Assembly (NCBI RefSeq): GCF_963576545.1
Contig: NW_026870558.1
Span: forward strand, 34,535 to 98,534
Source: Limanda limanda
Lineage: Eukaryota; Chordata; Actinopteri; Pleuronectiformes; Pleuronectidae
DNA: 64,000 bases
Reading direction: 5' to 3'
Every line of letters begins with the position of its first letter. Within the stretch, counting starts at the first letter, position 1. Shown piece after piece: positions 48,101 to 61,370 of the stretch. The translations under genes and the position numbers were made by a program. The notes beneath the pieces are model-generated. The model saw nothing but the letters and a program-made list of their open reading frames with translations. It searched no databases and was not told the origin of the DNA.

Positions 48101-48808
48101 GAGATATTCTTGAATAACTTTTTTTGTGAAGGTCGGAGAGACTTGCAAGTAGGCTCTACCCCCACTAAATGGGGTAGCGCGCATCGATCGGTACCATCCT
48201 TGAGCTTCTCCGACTTTCGGAAGGGTTAGGGTTAGGGTTAGGGATGAAAGCACATAGGAGAAAGAGATATTCTTGAATAACTTTTTTTGTGAAGGTCGGA
48301 GAGACTTGCAAGTAGGCTCTACCCCCACTAAATGGGGTAGCGCGCATCGATCGGTACCATCCTTGAGCTTCTCCGACTTTCGGAAGGGTTAGGGTTAGGG
48401 TTAGGGATGAAAGCACATAGGAGAAAGAGATATTCTTGAATAACTTTTTTTGTGAAGGTCGGAGAGACTTGCAAGTAGGCTCTACCCCCACTAAATGGGG
48501 TAGCGCGCATCGATCGGTACCATCCTTGAGCTTCTCCGACTTTCGGAAGGGTTAGGGTTAGGGTTAGGGATGAAAGCACATAGGAGAAAGAGATATTCTT
48601 GAATAACTTTTTTTGTGAAGGTCGGAGAGACTTGGAAAGTGGTTGCATCTGGACTAATTTGGGTCCTGCGGATCGATTGGTACCATCCCCGAGCTTGTAC
48701 GACCTTCGGAAGAGGTCGACCGACGAAATTCCCCCAAATCTGAGGAGATATTCTTGAATAACTTTTTTTGTGAAGGTCGGAGAGACTTGCAAGTAGGCTC
48801 TACCCCCA
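45106..48808 (+). repeat. 3.7 kb duplication matching 34,498-38,200
   Basis: Unit order AAB AB AAAAB AAB-prime AAB-prime AAAAAAB is identical to 34,498-38,200 at an offset of 10,608 bp, giving a third relative of the 10 kb family. Private changes here include CTACTCCCAC near 45,581 and GGCAGC-type loss of one G near 43,827 just upstream. Confidence 0.85.
46712..48808 (+). repeat. 2.1 kb tandem HOR, copy 1 (10 A + 2 B-prime + B)
   Basis: The 2,097 bp block reads AAB-prime AAB-prime AAAAAAB. It is followed directly by two further versions. The same order also occurs at 36,104-38,200 and 56,372-58,468. Confidence 0.9.
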
Positions 48809-50418
48809 CTAAATGGGGTTGCGCGCATCGATCGGTACCATCCTTGAGCTTCTCCGACTTTTGGAAGGGTTAGGGTTAGGGATGAAAGCACATAGGAGAA
48901 AGAGATATTCTTGAATAACTTTTTTTGTGAAGGTCGGAGAGACTTGCAAGTAGGCTCTACCCCCACTAAATGGGGTAGCGCGCATCGATCGGTACCATCC
49001 TTGAGCTTCTCCGACTTTTGGAAGGGTTAGGGTTAGGGTTAGGGATGAAAGCACATAGGAGAAAGAGATATTCTTGAATAACTTTTTTTGTGAAGGTCGG
49101 AGAGACTTGGAAAGTGGTTGCATCTGGACTAATTTGGGTCCTGCAGATCGATTGGTACCATCCCCGAGCTTGTACGACCTTCGGAAGAGGTCGACCGACG
49201 AAATTCCCCCAAAATCTGAGGAGATATTCTTGAATAACTTTTTTTGTGAAGGTCGGAGAGACTTGCAAGTAGGCTCTACCCCCACTAAATGGGGTTGCGC
49301 GCATCGATCAGTACCATCCTTGAGCTTCTCCGACTTTCGGAAGGGTTAGGGTTAGGGTTAGGGATGAAAGCACATAGGAGAAAGAGATATTCTTGAATAA
49401 CTTTTTTTGTGAAGGTCGGAGAGACTTGCAAGTAGGCTCTACCCCCACTAAATGGGGTAGCGCGCATCGATCGGTACCATCCTTGAGCTTCTCCGACTTT
49501 CGGAAGGGTTAGGGTTAGGGTTAGGGATGAAAGCACATAGGAGAAAGAGATATTCTTGAATAACTTTTTTTGTGAAGGTCGGAGAGACTTGGAAAGTGGT
49601 TGCATCTGGACTAATTTGGGTCCTGCAGATCGATTGGTACCATCCCCGAGCTTGTACGACCTTCGGAAGAGGTCGACCGACGAAATTCCCCCAAAATCTG
49701 AGGAGATATTCTTGAATAACTTTTTTTGTGAAGGTTGGAGAGACTTGCAAGTAGGCTCTACCCCCACTAAATGGGGTTGCGCGCATCGATCAGTACCATC
49801 CTTGAGCTTCTCCGACTTTCGGAAGGGTTAGGGTTAGGGTTAGGGATGAAAGCACATAGGAGAAAGAGATATTCTTGAATAACTTTTTTTGTGAAGGTCG
49901 GAGAGACTTGCAAGTAGGCTCTACCCCCACTAAATGGGGTAGCGCGCATCGATCGGTACCATCCTTGAGCTTCTCCGACTTTCGGAAGGGTTAGGGTTAG
50001 GGTTAGGGATGAAAGCACATAGGAGAAAGAGATATTCTTGAATAACTTTTTTTGTGAAGGTCGGAGAGACTTGCAAGTAGGCTCTACCCCCACTAAATGG
50101 GGTAGCGCGCATCGATCGGTACCATCCTTGAGCTTCTCCGACTTTCGGAAGGGTTAGGGTTAGGGTTAGGGATGAAAGCACATAGGAGAAAGAGATATTC
50201 TTGAATAACTTTTTTTGTGAAGGTCGGAGAGACTTGCAAGTAGGCTCTACCCCCACTAAATGGGGTAGCGCGCATCGATCGGTACCATCCTTGAGCTTCT
50301 CCGACTTTCGGAAGGGTTAGGGTTAGGGTTAGGGATGAAAGCACATAGGAGAAAGAGATATTCTTGAATAACTTTTTTTGTGAAGGTCGGAGAGACTTGC
50401 AAGTAGGCTCTACCCCCA
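48809..50418 (+). repeat. 2.1 kb tandem HOR, copy 2 (truncated)
   Basis: Repeats copy 1 but its telomeric tract at 48,867 is short. It passes into the next copy inside the long A run: the ordinary B that would close the run is replaced by B-prime at 50,725. This is the expected footprint of unequal exchange between A units. Confidence 0.88.
48867..48881 (+). repeat. Contracted telomeric tract (two TTAGGG units)
   Basis: One hexamer is missing in the first A of a B-prime cassette. The equivalent units at 36,162 and 46,770 have three TTAGGG units. Confidence 0.88.
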
Positions 50419-52515
50419 CTAAATGGGGTAGCGCGCATCGATCGGTACCATCCTTGAGCTTCTCCGACTTTCGGAAGGGTTAGGGTTAGGGTTAGGGATG
50501 AAAGCACATAGGAGAAAGAGATATTCTTGAATAACTTTTTTTGTGAAGGTCGGAGAGACTTGCAAGTAGGCTCTACCCCCACTAAATGGGGTAGCGCGCA
50601 TCGATCGGTACCATCCTTGAGCTTCTCCGACTTTTGGAAGGGTTAGGGTTAGGGTTAGGGATGAAAGCACATAGGAGAAAGAGATATTCTTGAATAACTT
50701 TTTTTGTGAAGGTCGGAGAGACTTGGAAAGTGGTTGCATCTGGACTAATTTGGGTCCTGCAGATCGATTGGTACCATCCCCGAGCTTGTACGACCTTCGG
50801 AAGAGGTCGACCGACGAAATTCCCCCAAAATCTGAGGAGATATTCTTGAATAACTTTTTTTGTGAAGGTCGGAGAGACTTGCAAGTAGGCTCTACCCCCA
50901 CTAAATGGGGTTGCGCGCATCGATCAGTACCATCCTTGAGCTTCTCCGACTTTCGGAAGGGTTAGGGTTAGGGTTAGGGATGAAAGCACATAGGAGAAAG
51001 AGATATTCTTGAATAACTTTTTTTGTGAAGGTCGGAGAGACTTGCAAGTAGGCTCTACCCCCACTAAATGGGGTAGCGCGCATCGATCGGTACCATCCTT
51101 GAGCTTCTCCGACTTTCGGAAGGGTTAGGGTTAGGGTTAGGGATGAAAGCACATAGGAGAAAGAGATATTCTTGAATAACTTTTTTTGTGAAGGTCGGAG
51201 AGACTTGGAAAGTGGTTGCATCTGGACTAATTTGGGTCCTGCAGATCGATTGGTACCATCCCCGAGCTTGTACGACCTTCGGAAGAGGTCGACCGACGAA
51301 ATTCCCCCAAAATCTGAGGAGATATTCTTGAATAACTTTTTTTGTGAAGGTTGGAGAGACTTGCAAGTAGGCTCTACCCCCACTAAATGGGGTTGCGCGC
51401 ATCGATCAGTACCATCCTTGAGCTTCTCCGACTTTCGGAAGGGTTAGGGTTAGGGTTAGGGATGAAAGCACATAGGAGAAAGAGATATTCTTGAATAACT
51501 TTTTTTGTGAAGGTCGGAGAGACTTGCAAGTAGGCTCTACCCCCACTAAATGGGGTAGCGCGCATCGATCGGTACCATCCTTGAGCTTCTCCGACTTTCG
51601 GAAGGGTTAGGGTTAGGGTTAGGGATGAAAGCACATAGGAGAAAGAGATATTCTTGAATAACTTTTTTTGTGAAGGTCGGAGAGACTTGCAAGTAGGCTC
51701 TACCCCCACTAAATGGGGTAGCGCGCATCGATCGGTACCATCCTTGAGCTTCTCCGACTTTCGGAAGGGTTAGGGTTAGGGTTAGGGATGAAAGCACATA
51801 GGAGAAAGAGATATTCTTGAATAACTTTTTTTGTGAAGGTCGGAGAGACTTGCAAGTAGGCTCTACCCCCACTAAATGGGGTAGCGCGCATCGATCGGTA
51901 CCATCCTTGAGCTTCTCCGACTTTCGGAAGGGTTAGGGTTAGGGTTAGGGATGAAAGCACATAGGAGAAAGAGATATTCTTGAATAACTTTTTTTGTGAA
52001 GGTCGGAGAGACTTGCAAGTAGGCTCTACCCCCACTAAATGGGGTAGCGCGCATCGATCGGTACCATCCTTGAGCTTCTCCGACTTTCGGAAGGGTTAGG
52101 GTTAGGGTTAGGGATGAAAGCACATAGGAGAAAGAGATATTCTTGAATAACTTTTTTTGTGAAGGTCGGAGAGACTTGCAAGTAGGCTCTACCCCCACTA
52201 AATGGGGTAGCGCGCATCGATCGGTACCATCCTTGAGCTTCTCCGACTTTCGGAAGGGTTAGGGTTAGGGTTAGGGATGAAAGCACATAGGAGAAAGAGA
52301 TATTCTTGAATAACTTTTTTTGTGAAGGTCGGAGAGACTTGGAAAGTGGTTGCATCTGGACTAATTTGGGTCCTGCGGATCGATTGGTACCATCCCCGAG
52401 CTTGTACGACCTTCGGAAGAGGTCGACCGACGAAATTCCCCCAAATCTGAGGAGATATTCTTGAATAACTTTTTTTGTGAAGGTCGGAGAGACTTGCAAG
52501 TAGGCTCTACCCCCA
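50419..52515 (+). repeat. 2.1 kb tandem HOR, copy 3
   Basis: Full-length 2,097 bp version. The first A has CTTTCGG where other cassettes have CTTTTGG, while the second A has CTTTTGG, so the junction with copy 2 lies in the first A unit. Confidence 0.88.
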
Positions 52516-55500
52516 CTAAATGGGGTAGCGCGCATCGATCGGTACCATCCTTGAGCTTCTCCGACTTTCGGAAGGGTTAGGGTTAGGGTTAGGGATGAAA
52601 GCACATAGGAGAAAGAGATATTCTTGAATAACTTTTTTTGTGAAGGTCGGAGAGACTTGCAAGTAGGCTCTACCCCCACTAAATGGGGTAGCGCGCATCG
52701 ATCGGTACCATCCTTGAGCTTCTCCGACTTTCGGAAGGGTTAGGGTTAGGGTTAGGGATGAAAGCACATAGGAGAAAGAGATATTCTTGAATAACTTTTT
52801 TTGTGAAGGTCGGAGAGACTTGGAAAGTGGTTGCATCTGGACTAATTTGGGTCCTGCGGATCGATTGGTACCATCCCCGAGCTTGTACGACCTTCGGAAG
52901 AGGTCGACCGACGAAATTCCCCCAAATCTGAGGAGATATTCTTGAATAACTTTTTTTGTGAAGGTCGGAGAGACTTGCAAGTAGGCTCTACCCCCACTAA
53001 ATGGGGTTGCGCGCATCGATCAGTACCATCCTTGAGCTTCTCCGACTTTCGGAAGGGTTAGGGTTAGGGTTAGGGATGAAAGCACATAGGAGAAAGAGAT
53101 ATTCTTGAATAACTTTTTTTGTGAAGGTCGGAGAGACTTGCAAGTAGGCTCTACCCCCACTAAATGGGGTAGCGCGCATCGATCGGTACCATCCTTGAGC
53201 TTCTCCGACTTTCGGAAGGGTTAGGGTTAGGGTTAGGGATGAAAGCACATAGGAGAAAGAGATATTCTTGAATAACTTTTTTTGTGAAGGTCGGAGAGAC
53301 TTGCAAGTAGGCTCTACCCCCACTAAATGGGGTAGCGCGCATCGATCGGTACCATCCTTGAGCTTCTCCGACTTTCGGAAGGGTTAGGGTTAGGGTTAGG
53401 GATGAAAGCACATAGGAGAAAGAGATATTCTTGAATAACTTTTTTTGTGAAGGTCGGAGAGACTTGCAAGTAGGCTCTACCCCCACTAAATGGGGTAGCG
53501 CGCATCGATCGGTACCATCCTTGAGCTTCTCCGACTTTCGGAAGGGTTAGGGTTAGGGTTAGGGATGAAAGCACATAGGAGAAAGAGATATTCTTGAATA
53601 ACTTTTTTTGTGAAGGTCGGAGAGACTTGCAAATAGGCTCTACCCCCACTAAATGGGGTAGCGCGCATCGATCGGTACCATCCTTGAGCTTCTCCGACTT
53701 TCGGAAGGGTTAGGGTTAGGGTTAGGGATGAAAGCACATAGGAGAAAGAGATATTCTTGAATAACTTTTTTTGTGAAGGTCGGAGAGACTTGCAAGTAGG
53801 CTCTACCCCCACTAAATGGGGTAGCGCGCATCGATCGGTACCATCCTTGAGCTTCTCCGACTTTCGGAAGGGTTAGGGTTAGGGTTAGGGATGAAAGCAC
53901 ATAGGAGAAAGAGATATTCTTGAATAACTTTTTTTGTGAAGGTCGGAGAGACTTGGAAAGTGGTTGCATCTGGACTAATTTGGGTCCTGCGGATCGATTG
54001 GTACCATCCCCGAGCTTGTACGACCTTCGGAAGAGGTCGACCGACGAAATTCCCCCAAATCTGAGGAGATATTCTTGAATAACTTTTTTTGTGAAGGTCG
54101 GAGAGACTTGCAAGTAGGCTCTACCCCCACTAAATGGGGTTGCGCGCATCGATCAGTACCATCCTTGAGCTTCTCCGACTTTCGGAAGGGTTAGGGTTAG
54201 GGTTAGGGATGAAAGCACATAGGAGAAAGAGATATTCTTGAATAACTTTTTTTGTGAAGGTCGGAGAGACTTGCAAGTAGGCTCTACCCCCACTAAATGG
54301 GGTAGCGCGCATCGATCGGTACCATCCTTGAGCTTCTCCGACTTTCGGAAGGGTTAGGGTTAGGGTTAGGGATGAAAGCACATAGGAGAAAGAGATATTC
54401 TTGAATAACTTTTTTTGTGAAGGTCGGAGAGACTTGGAAAGTGGTTGCATCTGGACTAATTTGGGTCCTGCAGATCGATTGGTACCATCCCCGAGCTTGT
54501 ACGACCTTCGGAAGAGGTCGACCGACGAAATTCCCCCAAATCTGAGGAGATATTCTTGAATAACTTTTTTTGTGAAGGTCGGAGAGACTTGCAAGTAGGC
54601 TCTACCCCCACTAAATGGGGTAGCGCGCATCGATCAGTACCATCCTTGAGCTTCTCCGACTTTCGGAAGGGTTAGGGTTAGGGTTAGGGATGAAAGCACA
54701 TAGGAGAAAGAGATATTCTTGAATAACTTTTTTTGTGAAGGTCGGAGAGACTTGGAAAGTGGTTGCATCTGGACTAATTTGGGTCCTGCGGATCGATTGG
54801 TACCATCCCCGAGCTTGTACGACCTTCGAAAAAGGTCGACCGACGAAATTCCCCCAAATCTGAGGAGATATTCTTGAATAACTTTTTTTGTGAAGGTCGG
54901 AGAGACTTGCAAGTAGGCTCTACCCCCACTAAATGGGGTTGCGCGCATCGATCAGTACCATCCTTGAGCTTCTCCGACTTTCGGAAGGGTTAGGGTTAGG
55001 GTTAGGGATGAAAGCACATAGGAGAAAGAGATATTCTTGAATAACTTTTTTTGTGAAGGTCGGAGAGACTTGCAAGTAGGCTCTACCCCCACTAAATGGG
55101 GTAGCGCGCATCGATCGGTACCATCCTTGAGCTTCTCCGACTTTCGGAAGGGTTAGGGTTAGGGTTAGGGATGAAAGCACATAGGAGAAAGAGATATTCT
55201 TGAATAACTTTTTTTGTGAAGGTCGGAGAGACTTGGAAAGTGGTTGCATCTGGACTAATTTGGGTCCTGCGGATCGATTGGTACCATCCCCGAGCTTGTA
55301 CGACCTTCGGAAGAGGTCGACCGACGAAATTCCCCCAAATCTGAGGAGATATTCTTGAATAACTTTTTTTGTGAAGGTCGGAGAGACTTGCAAGTAGGCT
55401 CTACCCCCACTAAATGGGGTAGCGCGCATCGATCAGTACCATCCTTGAGCTTCTCCGACTTTCGGAAGGGTTAGGGTTAGGGTTAGGGATGAAAGCACAT

Positions 55501-58500
55501 AGGAGAAAGAGATATTCTTGAATAACTTTTTTTGTGAAGGTCGGAGAGACTTGGAAAGTGGTTGCATCTGGACTAATTTGGGTCCTGCGGATCGATTGGT
55601 ACCATCCCCGAGCTTGTACGACCTTCGGAAAAGGTCGACCGACGAAATTCCCCCAAATCTGAGGAGATATTCTTGAATAACTTTTTTTGTGAAGGTCGGA
55701 GAGACTTGCAAGTAGGCTCTACCCCCACTAAATGGGGTTGCGCGCATCGATCAGTACCATCCTTGAGCTTCTCCGACTTTCGGAAGGGTTAGGGTTAGGG
55801 TTAGGGATGAAAGCACATAGGAGAAAGAGATATTCTTGAATAACTTTTTTTGTGAAGGTCGGAGAGACTTGCAAGTAGGCTCTACCCCCACTAAATGGGG
55901 TAGCGCGCATCGATCGGTACCATCCTTGAGCTTCTCCGACTTTCGGAAGGGTTAGGGTTAGGGTTAGGGATGAAAGCACATAGGAGAAAGAGATATTCTT
56001 GAATAACTTTTTTTGTGAAGGTCGGAGAGACTTGCAAGTAGGCTCTACCCCCACTAAATGGGGTAGCGCACATCGATCGGTACCATCCTTGAGCTTCTCC
56101 GACTTTCGGAAGGGTTAGGGTTAGGGTTAGGGATGAAAGCACATAGGAGAAAGAGATATTCTTGAATAACTTTTTTTGTGAAGGTCGGAGAGACTTGGAA
56201 AGTGGTTGCATCTGGACTAATTTGGGTCCTGCGGATCGATTGGTACCATCCCCGAGCTTGTACGACCTTCGGAAGAGGTCGACCGACGAAATTCCCCCAA
56301 ATCTGAGGAGATATTCTTGAATAACTTTTTTTGTGAAGGTCGGAGAGACTTGCAAGTAGGCTCTACCCCCACTAAATGGGGTTGCGCGCATCGATCGGTA
56401 CCATCCTTGAGCTTCTCCGACTTTTGGAAGGGTTAGGGTTAGGGTTAGGGATGAAAGCACATAGGAGAAAGAGATATTCTTGAATAACTTTTTTTGTGAA
56501 GGTCGGAGAGACTTGCAAGTAGGCTCTACCCCCACTAAATGGGGTAGCGCGCATCGATCGGTACCATCCTTGAGCTTCTCCGACTTTTGGAAGGGTTAGG
56601 GTTAGGGTTAGGGATGAAAGCACATAGGAGAAAGAGATATTCTTGAATAACTTTTTTTGTGAAGGTCGGAGAGACTTGGAAAGTGGTTGCATCTGGACTA
56701 ATTTGGGTCCTGCAGATCGATTGGTACCATCCCCGAGCTTGTACGACCTTCGGAAGAGGTCGACCGACGAAATTCCCCCAAAATCTGAGGAGATATTCTT
56801 GAATAACTTTTTTTGTGAAGGTCGGAGAGACTTGCAAGTAGGCTCTACCCCCACTAAATGGGGTTGCGCACATCGATCAGTACCATCCTTGAGCTTCTCC
56901 GACTTTCGGAAGGGTTAGGGTTAGGGTTAGGGATGAAAGCACATAGGAGAAAGAGATATTCTTGAATAACTTTTTTTGTGAAGGTCGGAGAGACTTGCAA
57001 GTAGGCTCTACCCCAACTAAATGGGGTAGCGCGCATCGATCGGTACCATCCTTGAGCTTCTCCGACTTTCGGAAGGGTTAGGGTTAGGGTTAGGGATGAA
57101 AGCACATAGGAGAAAGAGATATTCTTGAATAACTTTTTTTGTGAAGGTCGGAGAGACTTGGAAAGTGGTTGCATCTGGACTAATTTGGGTCCTGCAGATC
57201 GATTGGTACCATCCCCGAGCTTGTACGACCTTCGGAAGAGGTCGACCGACGAAATTCCCCCAAAATCTGAGGAGATATTCTTGAATAACTTTTTTTGTGA
57301 AGGTTGGAGAGACTTGCAAGTAGGCTCTACCCCCACTAAATGGGGTTGCGCGCATCGATCAGTACCATCCTTGAGCTTCTCCGACTTTCGGAAGGGTTAG
57401 GGTTAGGGTTAGGGATGAAAGCACATAGGAGAAAGAGATATTCTTGAATAACTTTTTTTGTGAAGGTCGGAGAGACTTGCAAGTAGGCTCTACCCCCACT
57501 AAATGGGGTAGCGCGCATCGATCGGTACCATCCTTGAGCTTCTCCGACTTTCGGAAGGGTTAGGGTTAGGGTTAGGGATGAAAGCACATAGGAGAAAGAG
57601 ATATTCTTGAATAACTTTTTTTGTGAAGGTCGGAGAGACTTGCAAGTAGGCTCTACCCCCACTAAATGGGGTAGCGCGCATCGATCGGTACCATCCTTGA
57701 GCTTCTCCGACTTTCGGAAGGGTTAGGGTTAGGGTTAGGGATGAAAGCACATAGGAGAAAGAGATATTCTTGAATAACTTTTTTTGTGAAGGTCGGAGAG
57801 ACTTGCAAGTAGGCTCTACCCCCACTAAATGGGGTAGCGCGCATCGATCGGTACCATCCTTGAGCTTCTCCGACTTTCGGAAGGGTTAGGGTTAGGGTTA
57901 GGGATGAAAGCACATAGGAGAAAGAGATATTCTTGAATAACTTTTTTTGTGAAGGTCGGAGAGACTTGCAAGTAGGCTCTACCCCCACTAAATGGGGTAG
58001 CGCGCATCGATCGGTACCATCCTTGAGCTTCTCCGACTTTCGGAAGGGTTAGGGTTAGGGTTAGGGATGAAAGCACATAGGAGAAAGAGATATTCTTGAA
58101 TAACTTTTTTTGTGAAGGTCGGAGAGACTTGCAAGTAGGCTCTACCCCCACTAAATGGGGTAGCGCGCATCGATCGGTACCATCCTTGAGCTTCTCCGAC
58201 TTTCGGAAGGGTTAGGGTTAGGGTTAGGGATGAAAGCACATAGGAGAAAGAGATATTCTTGAATAACTTTTTTTGTGAAGGTCGGAGAGACTTGGAAAGT
58301 GGTTGCATCTGGACTAATTTGGGTCCTGCGGATCGATTGGTACCATCCCCGAGCTTGTACGACCTTCGGAAGAGGTCGACCGACGAAATTCCCCCAAATC
58401 TGAGGAGATATTCTTGAATAACTTTTTTTGTGAAGGTCGGAGAGACTTGCAAGTAGGCTCTACCCCCACTAAATGGGGTAGCGCGCATCGATCGGTACCA

Positions 58501-61370
58501 TCCTTGAGCTTCTCCGACTTTCGGAAGGGTTAGGGTTAGGGTTAGGGATGAAAGCACATAGGAGAAAGAGATATTCTTGAATAACTTTTTTTGTGAAGGT
58601 CGGAGAGACTTGCAAGTAGGCTCTACCCCCACTAAATGGGGTAGCGCGCATCGATCGGTACCATCCTTGAGCTTCTCCGACTTTCGGAAGGGTTAGGGTT
58701 AGGGTTAGGGATGAAAGCACATAGGAGAAAGAGATATTCTTGAATAACTTTTTTTGTGAAGGTCGGAGAGACTTGGAAAGTGGTTGCATCTGGACTAATT
58801 TGGGTCCTGCGGATCGATTGGTACCATCCCCGAGCTTGTACGACCTTCGGAAGAGGTCGACCGACGAAATTCCCCCAAATCTGAGGAGATATTCTTGAAT
58901 AACTTTTTTTGTGAAGGTCGGAGAGACTTGCAAGTAGGCTCTACCCCCACTAAATGGGGTTGCGCGCATCGATCAGTACCATCCTTGAGCTTCTCCGACT
59001 TTCGGAAGGGTTAGGGTTAGGGTTAGGGATGAAAGCACATAGGAGAAAGAGATATTCTTGAATAACTTTTTTTGTGAAGGTCGGAGAGACTTGCAAGTAG
59101 GCTCTACCCCCACTAAATGGGGTAGCGCGCATCGATCGGTACCATCCTTGAGCTTCTCCGACTTTCGGAAGGGTTAGGGTTAGGGTTAGGGATGAAAGCA
59201 CATAGGAGAAAGAGATATTCTTGAATAACTTTTTTTGTGAAGGTCGGAGAGACTTGCAAGTAGGCTCTACCCCCACTAAATGGGGTAGCGCGCATCGATC
59301 GGTACCATCCTTGAGCTTCTCCGACTTTCGGAAGGGTTAGGGTTAGGGTTAGGGATGAAAGCACATAGGAGAAAGAGATATTCTTGAATAACTTTTTTTG
59401 TGAAGGTCGGAGAGACTTGCAAGTAGGCTCTACCCCCACTAAATGGGGTAGCGCGCATCGATCGGTACCATCCTTGAGCTTCTCCGACTTTCGGAAGGGT
59501 TAGGGTTAGGGTTAGGGATGAAAGCACATAGGAGAAAGAGATATTCTTGAATAACTTTTTTTGTGAAGGTCGGAGAGACTTGGAAAGTGGTTGCATCTGG
59601 ACTAATTTGGGTCCTGCGGATCGATTGGTACCATCCCCGAGCTTGTACGACCTTCGGAAGAGGTCGACCGACGAAATTCCCCCAAATCTGAGGAGATATT
59701 CTTGAATAACTTTTTTTGTGAAGGTCGGAGAGACTTGCAAGTAGGCTCTACCCCCACTAAATGGGGTTGCGCGCATCGATCAGTACCATCCTTGAGCTTC
59801 TCCGACTTTCGGAAGGGTTAGGGTTAGGGTTAGGGATGAAAGCACATAGGAGAAAGAGATATTCTTGAATAACTTTTTTTGTGAAGGTCGGAGAGACTTG
59901 CAAGTAGGCTCTACCCCCACTAAATGGGGTAGCGCGCATCGATCGGTACCATCCTTGAGCTTCTCCGACTTTCAGAAGGGTTAGGGTTAGGGTTAGGGAT
60001 GAAAGCACATAGGAGAAAGAGATATTCTTGAATAACTTTTTTTGTGAAGGTCGGAGAGACTTGCAAGTAGGCTCTACCCCCACTAAATGGGGTAGCGCGC
60101 ATCGATCGGTACCATCCTTGAGCTTCTCCGACTTTCGGAAGGGTTAGGGTTAGGGTTAGGGATGAAAGCACATAGGAGAAAGAGATATTCTTGAATAACT
60201 TTTTTTGTGAAGGTCGGAGAGACTTGCAAGTAGGCTCTACCCCCACTAAATGGGGTAGCGCGCATCGATCGGTACCATCCTTGAGCTTCTCCGACTTTCG
60301 GAAGGGTTAGGGTTAGGGTTAGGGATGAAAGCACATAGGAGAAAGAGATATTCTTGAATAACTTTTTTTGTGAAGGTCGGAGAGACTTGGAAAGTGGTTG
60401 CATCTGGACTAATTTGGGTCCTGCGGATCGATTGGTACCATCCCCGAGCTTGTACGACCTTCGGAAGAGGTCGACCGACGAAATTCCCCCAAATCTGAGG
60501 AGATATTCTTGAATAACTTTTTTTGTGAAGGTCGGAGAGACTTGCAAGTAGGCTCTACCCCCACTAAATGGGGTTGCGCGCATCGATCAGTACCATCCTT
60601 GAGCTTCTCCGACTTTCGGAAGGGTTAGGGTTAGGGTTAGGGATGAAAGCACATAGGAGAAAGAGATATTCTTGAATAACTTTTTTTGTGAAGGTCGGAG
60701 AGACTTGCAAGTAGGCTCTACCCCCACTAAATGGGGTAGCGCGCATCGATCGGTACCATCCTTGAGCTTCTCCGACTTTCAGAAGGGTTAGGGTTAGGGT
60801 TAGGGATGAAAGCACATAGGAGAAAGAGATATTCTTGAATAACTTTTTTTGTGAAGGTCGGAGAGACTTGCAAGTAGGCTCTACCCCCACTAAATGGGGT
60901 AGCGCGCATCGATCGGTACCATCCTTGAGCTTCTCCGACTTTCGGAAGGGTTAGGGTTAGGGTTAGGGATGAAAGCACATAGGAGAAAGAGATATTCTTG
61001 AATAACTTTTTTTGTGAAGGTCGGAGAGACTTGCAAGTAGGCTCTACCCCCACTAAATTGGGTAGCGCGCATCGATCGGTACCATCCTTGAGCTTCTCCG
61101 ACTTTCGGAAGGGTTAGGGTTAGGGTTAGGGATGAAAGCACATAGGAGAAAGAGATATTCTTGAATAACTTTTTTTGTGAAGGTCGGAGAGACTTGGAAA
61201 GTGGTTGCATCTGGACTAATTTGGGTCCTGCGGATCGATTGGTACCATCCCCGAGCTTGTACGACCTTCGGAAAAGGTCGACCGACGAAATTCCCCCAAA
61301 TCTGAGGAGATATTCTTGAATAACTTTTTTTGTGAAGGTCGGAGAGACTTGCAAGTAGGCTCTACCCCCA
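51383..61370 (+). repeat. About 10.0 kb segmental duplication, right copy
   Basis: Partner of 30,952-41,096. Differences include CTGCAG at 54,470, GCGCACATC at 56,067, CCCCAACTA at 57,013 and a second CTTTCAGAAG at 59,974, which sits in the neighbouring 807 bp unit and implies local conversion or duplication after the 10 kb event. Confidence 0.9.
56372..57335 (+). repeat. B-prime cassette, double
   Basis: Same order and markers as 36,104-37,067, with private GTTGCGCACATC near 56,869, CCCCAACTA near 57,013 and GGTTGG near 57,304. Confidence 0.88.
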
